NCBI RefSeq assembly: GCF_012272815.1
Contig: NZ_JAAWWL010000001.1
Location: 956,154 to 1,020,153 of the forward strand
Direction of reading: 5' to 3'
DNA length: 64,000 bases
From: Croceivirga thetidis
Lineage (GTDB): Bacteria > Bacteroidota > Bacteroidia > Flavobacteriales > Flavobacteriaceae
Shown here piece after piece: positions 61,203 through 64,000 of the stretch; position 1 is the stretch's first letter; the number at the start of each line of letters is the position of its first letter. The notes beneath the pieces are model-generated. The model saw only the letters and a program-made list of their open reading frames with translations, searched no databases and had not been told where the DNA came from. A program made the position numbers and the translations under genes.

Positions 61203-63452
61203 ATGAGTGTTTTTTCAAAGTATGGCGTCTTGCTGGTGAGCTTCCTTGTCTGGTTCTCATCCCAGTTTGTATCTGCCCAAATACTGAATAAGCCAGAAGC
61301 GGCGGATAACCCAAACTTGCCAGGGAATTCGGCTTGGACAGCTGCTTGTGCTTCAGAAAACTTCAATGAATACTTTGTAAACTTTACATGGACCCCTCCT
61401 CCAGTAAACCCCGAGAATGAATTTATTCTCGAGCTGTCAGATGCTAATGGAGACTTTTCGAACCCTACAACCCTAACAACTGTTGACGACCAAAACAATG
61501 TTTTTGATTTTGATTTCAGCTTTGCCCTTCCTGAAACTACAAGGGGTGATGGTTATCGCTTCAGGGTAAGAAGTACAAGTCCTGAACTTACAAGTCCTGT
61601 TTCTGACCCATACCCCATGTACTATATTGGATATCGTGATCCGATTCTTATCAGTAAAGACAGAAATGGGGAAATACCTTCTGGAGGTCAAATACAAGTT
61701 TGTAATGGCGAATCATTAGCATTAGGTACGCATAACGTTGACAACCCTGAAAACTATGAATACAATTGGTACAACAATGGCGCACTTCTAAGTGAAAGAA
61801 GCAGTCTTATTGAAATCACAGACCCCGGACTTTATTATGTAGAAATAGACTATGGAGCAAGCTGTTCTGGTAGTGCTAATACCCTATCAAATACGGTTGA
61901 AGTAATTTTTGTAGATGCGTTGAACGTGTCTATTTCTGCTTCAACATCGACCAACATCTGTAACGGGGAAACAGTTGACTTAGTTGCAAGTGTAGATGAC
62001 CCTAACCTATTTTATACTTGGTATCAAGACGGTCAAGCGGTTACCGCAAGAATTCTTGGTTTGTCTACCTACACTGTTGATTCAAGTACCGCAGGTTTTG
62101 ATGGCCAATATTATGTTGAGGTTCAAGGAAATAATCCATGTATCGAGCAATCAAACAATGTTGAAATCACTGATGCAGGAACTTTTGATGTTACCAATGA
62201 CCAAGAACTGAACTTAGTACTACTACCTGGCCAAACAAGAACGTTAAGTGTATCGTCGACCGCTACGAATCCAACATATCAATGGTACAAAGACGGTGTT
62301 GCACTTACAGGAGAAACAAACCAATCGCTTGAAGTCACCGAAGCAGGTGATTATTACGTTACAATGACCCAAGGCGGCGCTTGTAGCAATAGTCAAGTTG
62401 ATTCTGAGACCTATGTGGTGGTTACCCCTGATTCATTCGAATTACTAATTGAATATGCTACCTCGTACGCTCCGTGTGCCAATGCTGATGTAACCCTAAA
62501 CCTCTTACAAATTAATGCACTATTTAGTGCACAGAGTCCTATCGATGTCACTAATGACCTAATAAACGACTTTAGTTATCAATGGACTTTGGACGGCAAT
62601 ATAATTGTCGGAGAAACCAGCTCCTCATTAATGATAGTTGGCAATACCAACAATGGTGATTATGAATTAACGGCAACACTAGGCAGCTTTACCCCCATTT
62701 CCAACACCCTTAGTGTGGAATTAACGGATAACTCTAGCTTTAGTATATCCAGTGATGGAACCGCACTTTGTTTTAATCAAACCTTAACGGTCACTTCGGA
62801 CCAGACACTTGCTAATGAGGTTTTTGAGTGGACTCAAAATGGAGTGCCAATTAACAACACTGATGAATCCATAACAGTATCCGAACCAGGAATCTATCAA
62901 CTGGTTGTGGAGTCAAACTCCTGTCCTTCAATCAGTAATACTATTGAAATCACACCATTTGATGATTCTGGTGTTACGATTGATGTTGAAGAGGAGTTTT
63001 TACTTGTCGAAGGAACATCAGTAATAGTTACCGCAGAAGGTGCAGAAACCTATGAATGGTATGATGAATCGAACAATCTTATATCATCAGAGGCTACGGC
63101 CAGCATTAGCTTGGCTGGAACATATCTGCTAATTGCCAGCTTGGACAATTGCAGTGTTACAAGAACTTTTACGGCTATTTACAGAGATGAATTTGAAGTG
63201 CCCAATGTAATCACTGTTAATGGCGATGGAATCAATGATTTGTGGTTGCTCCCCAATATTTATTCAGGAAATCCAAATGTCAAGGTGACCATTTTTGATG
63301 CTGCCGGAAACCAAATATTTCAACAGGTCAATTATCAAAACAATTGGCCAGAGTCAAATACTCAGTTCACCAAACAGAATATGATTTTCTATTACAACAT
63401 TAAAGAATCAGGCACAACAGTAAAACAAGGTACCATAACGGTAATTAAATAA
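61203..63452 (+). CDS. T9SS type B sorting domain surface protein with Ig-like repeats
   Basis: A 749-residue secreted protein. Signal peptide (YGVLLVSFLVWFSSQFVSA), then repeated Ig/PKD-like modules (YEYNWYNNGALLSERSSLIE, YQWYKDGVALTGETNQSLEV, EVFEWTQNGVPINNTDESI), each built around a WYxxG core, and a C-terminal gliding-motility-type CTD (NVITVNGDGINDLWLLPNI, then VTIFDAAGNQIFQQ and TVKQGTITVIK). Type-B CTD proteins depend on a PorP/SprF-like partner, and exactly such a gene follows with a one-base TAATG overlap. Probably an adhesin or gliding-related surface protein. Confidence 0.92.
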   Translation: MSVFSKYGVLLVSFLVWFSSQFVSAQILNKPEAADNPNLPGNSAWTAACASENFNEYFVNFTWTPPPVNPENEFILELSDANGDFSNPTTLTTVDDQNNVFDFDFSFALPETTRGDGYRFRVRSTSPELTSPVSDPYPMYYIGYRDPILISKDRNGEIPSGGQIQVCNGESLALGTHNVDNPENYEYNWYNNGALLSERSSLIEITDPGLYYVEIDYGASCSGSANTLSNTVEVIFVDALNVSISASTSTNICNGETVDLVASVDDPNLFYTWYQDGQAVTARILGLSTYTVDSSTAGFDGQYYVEVQGNNPCIEQSNNVEITDAGTFDVTNDQELNLVLLPGQTRTLSVSSTATNPTYQWYKDGVALTGETNQSLEVTEAGDYYVTMTQGGACSNSQVDSETYVVVTPDSFELLIEYATSYAPCANADVTLNLLQINALFSAQSPIDVTNDLINDFSYQWTLDGNIIVGETSSSLMIVGNTNNGDYELTATLGSFTPISNTLSVELTDNSSFSISSDGTALCFNQTLTVTSDQTLANEVFEWTQNGVPINNTDESITVSEPGIYQLVVESNSCPSISNTIEITPFDDSGVTIDVEEEFLLVEGTSVIVTAEGAETYEWYDESNNLISSEATASISLAGTYLLIASLDNCSVTRTFTAIYRDEFEVPNVITVNGDGINDLWLLPNIYSGNPNVKVTIFDAAGNQIFQQVNYQNNWPESNTQFTKQNMIFYYNIKESGTTVKQGTITVIK

Positions 63453-64000
63453 TGCCCAAGTTAAAAACCTACATAACCGTTTTTGCATTACTGCTTTTTA
63501 CTATCGTAAAGGGACAGGAAGAATCTCCATTTGCAACCTACGATGTTCCCGCACATAATTTATTGAAGTTCAACAGATTTCTTATAAACCCCACATTTTC
63601 AACAGTACGTGAAGACAAGTCTTATTTCAACATGCAGCATCGAAACCAATCGGTTTCATTTGAAGACAACTTTAGAGCTTACTTCTTAAGTTACAGTGGA
63701 CGTATTGGCGACAGAAGCGGTGTTGGACTGGGTGTATTCAATCAACGTGAAGGCCTTGTCGATAATTATGGTGTGCTCGCCAACTACGGTTATGGTATCC
63801 GATTGACTCAAGACAGTAATTTTACTTTTGGCGCCAACTTTATTTACTACAATAGTGGAATCAACCAAAACAGGGCAAATCCTATTGATGCTGACCCAGC
63901 CTTACTAGCTTTGGAAAGCACTTCTTTGTTCTCGTTCCAACCTGGTTTCAATATTTCCTACAAGAATTTTGATTTTGGTGTTTTCGCAGAAAATCTCTTC
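63452..64000 (+). CDS. type IX secretion PorP/SprF family membrane protein (partial, 3' end outside window)
   Basis: A frame of 183 codons to the right edge. Signal peptide (MPKLKTYITVFALLLFTIVKGQ), then PAHNLLKFNRFLINPTFS and YSGRIGDRSGVGLGVFNQ, the conserved start of PorP/SprF family outer-membrane beta-barrels. The alternating beta pattern (SNFTFGANFIYYNSGIN) fits the barrel. It is coupled (TAATG) to the type-B CTD protein upstream, the normal partner arrangement. Confidence 0.92.
   Translation, partial: MPKLKTYITVFALLLFTIVKGQEESPFATYDVPAHNLLKFNRFLINPTFSTVREDKSYFNMQHRNQSVSFEDNFRAYFLSYSGRIGDRSGVGLGVFNQREGLVDNYGVLANYGYGIRLTQDSNFTFGANFIYYNSGINQNRANPIDADPALLALESTSLFSFQPGFNISYKNFDFGVFAENLF

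Overview
The window reads as chromosomal DNA of a member of the Bacteroidota, most likely a marine-type gliding flavobacterium (Flavobacteriaceae). Reasons: AT-rich DNA; promoters of the form TTG-N19-TAnnTTTG; several type IX secretion/gliding components (PorW/SprE, a PorE-like OmpA protein, a PorP/SprF protein and a type-B CTD protein); families largely confined to this group (probable DUF5687, DUF6427, DUF6341, DUF4254, DUF4837, DUF4175, DUF6909); and the gene order bactofilin-AtpI-membrane protein-atpB. Species cannot be fixed from sequence reading alone. I saw no tRNA, rRNA, CRISPR array, insertion sequence or integrase. No gene-free stretch exceeds 300 bases; the longest are about 60976-61202 and 40730-40940.

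Layout. 1-4.7 kb (minus): the start of an F1Fo-ATP synthase locus (atpB cut by the left edge, a small membrane protein, AtpI-like, bactofilin) preceded by porW/sprE, in overlapping translationally coupled order. 4.8-9.4 kb: an ABC exporter pair, a ferredoxin-type reductase with a textbook promoter, a small lipoprotein and a patatin-like lipase. 9.6-13.6 kb (plus): an arsenosugar biosynthesis cluster (DUF2064, AhpD-like CxxC protein, radical SAM ArsS, methyltransferase ArsM, TetR regulator) with a candidate TetR operator at 10307-10326. 13.6-17.7 kb: GT9 glycosyltransferase, DUF4254, DUF6427, DUF6341 and purD.

17.7-40.4 kb (almost all minus) is a surface polysaccharide locus. In transcription order from the right: M23 peptidase, GH3-like protein, rfbB-rfbA-rfbC, DUF6909, UDP-glucuronate 4-epimerase, Wzz-like protein, then a five-gene module (cytidylyltransferase, HpcH/HpaI aldolase, SDR, HAD phosphatase, 2-hydroxyacid dehydrogenase) that looks like a route to a CMP-activated acidic sugar. 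After a lone plus-strand membrane-anchored beta-helix gene come flippase, one glycosyltransferase, an EpsG-like polymerase, a lipoprotein, a Wzy/O-antigen-ligase-like protein, the priming sugar-phosphate transferase and UDP-glucuronate decarboxylase. No rfbD, Wza or Wzc is present here.

40.5-64 kb is housekeeping and envelope: tatA, the PorE-like protein, DUF4837 lipoprotein, an MltD-type lytic transglycosylase, pgk, holB, DoxX, an OmpH/Skp protein, a methyltransferase and lipoprotein, mnmG, ybeY, a giant DUF4175 protein, gltX, an SPFH protein, glnS, and at the right edge a type-B CTD surface protein coupled to a PorP/SprF gene cut by the window. Two parS-like palindromes lie just after mnmG and inside the 3' end of ybeY, suggesting the right half lies in the origin-proximal part of the chromosome.
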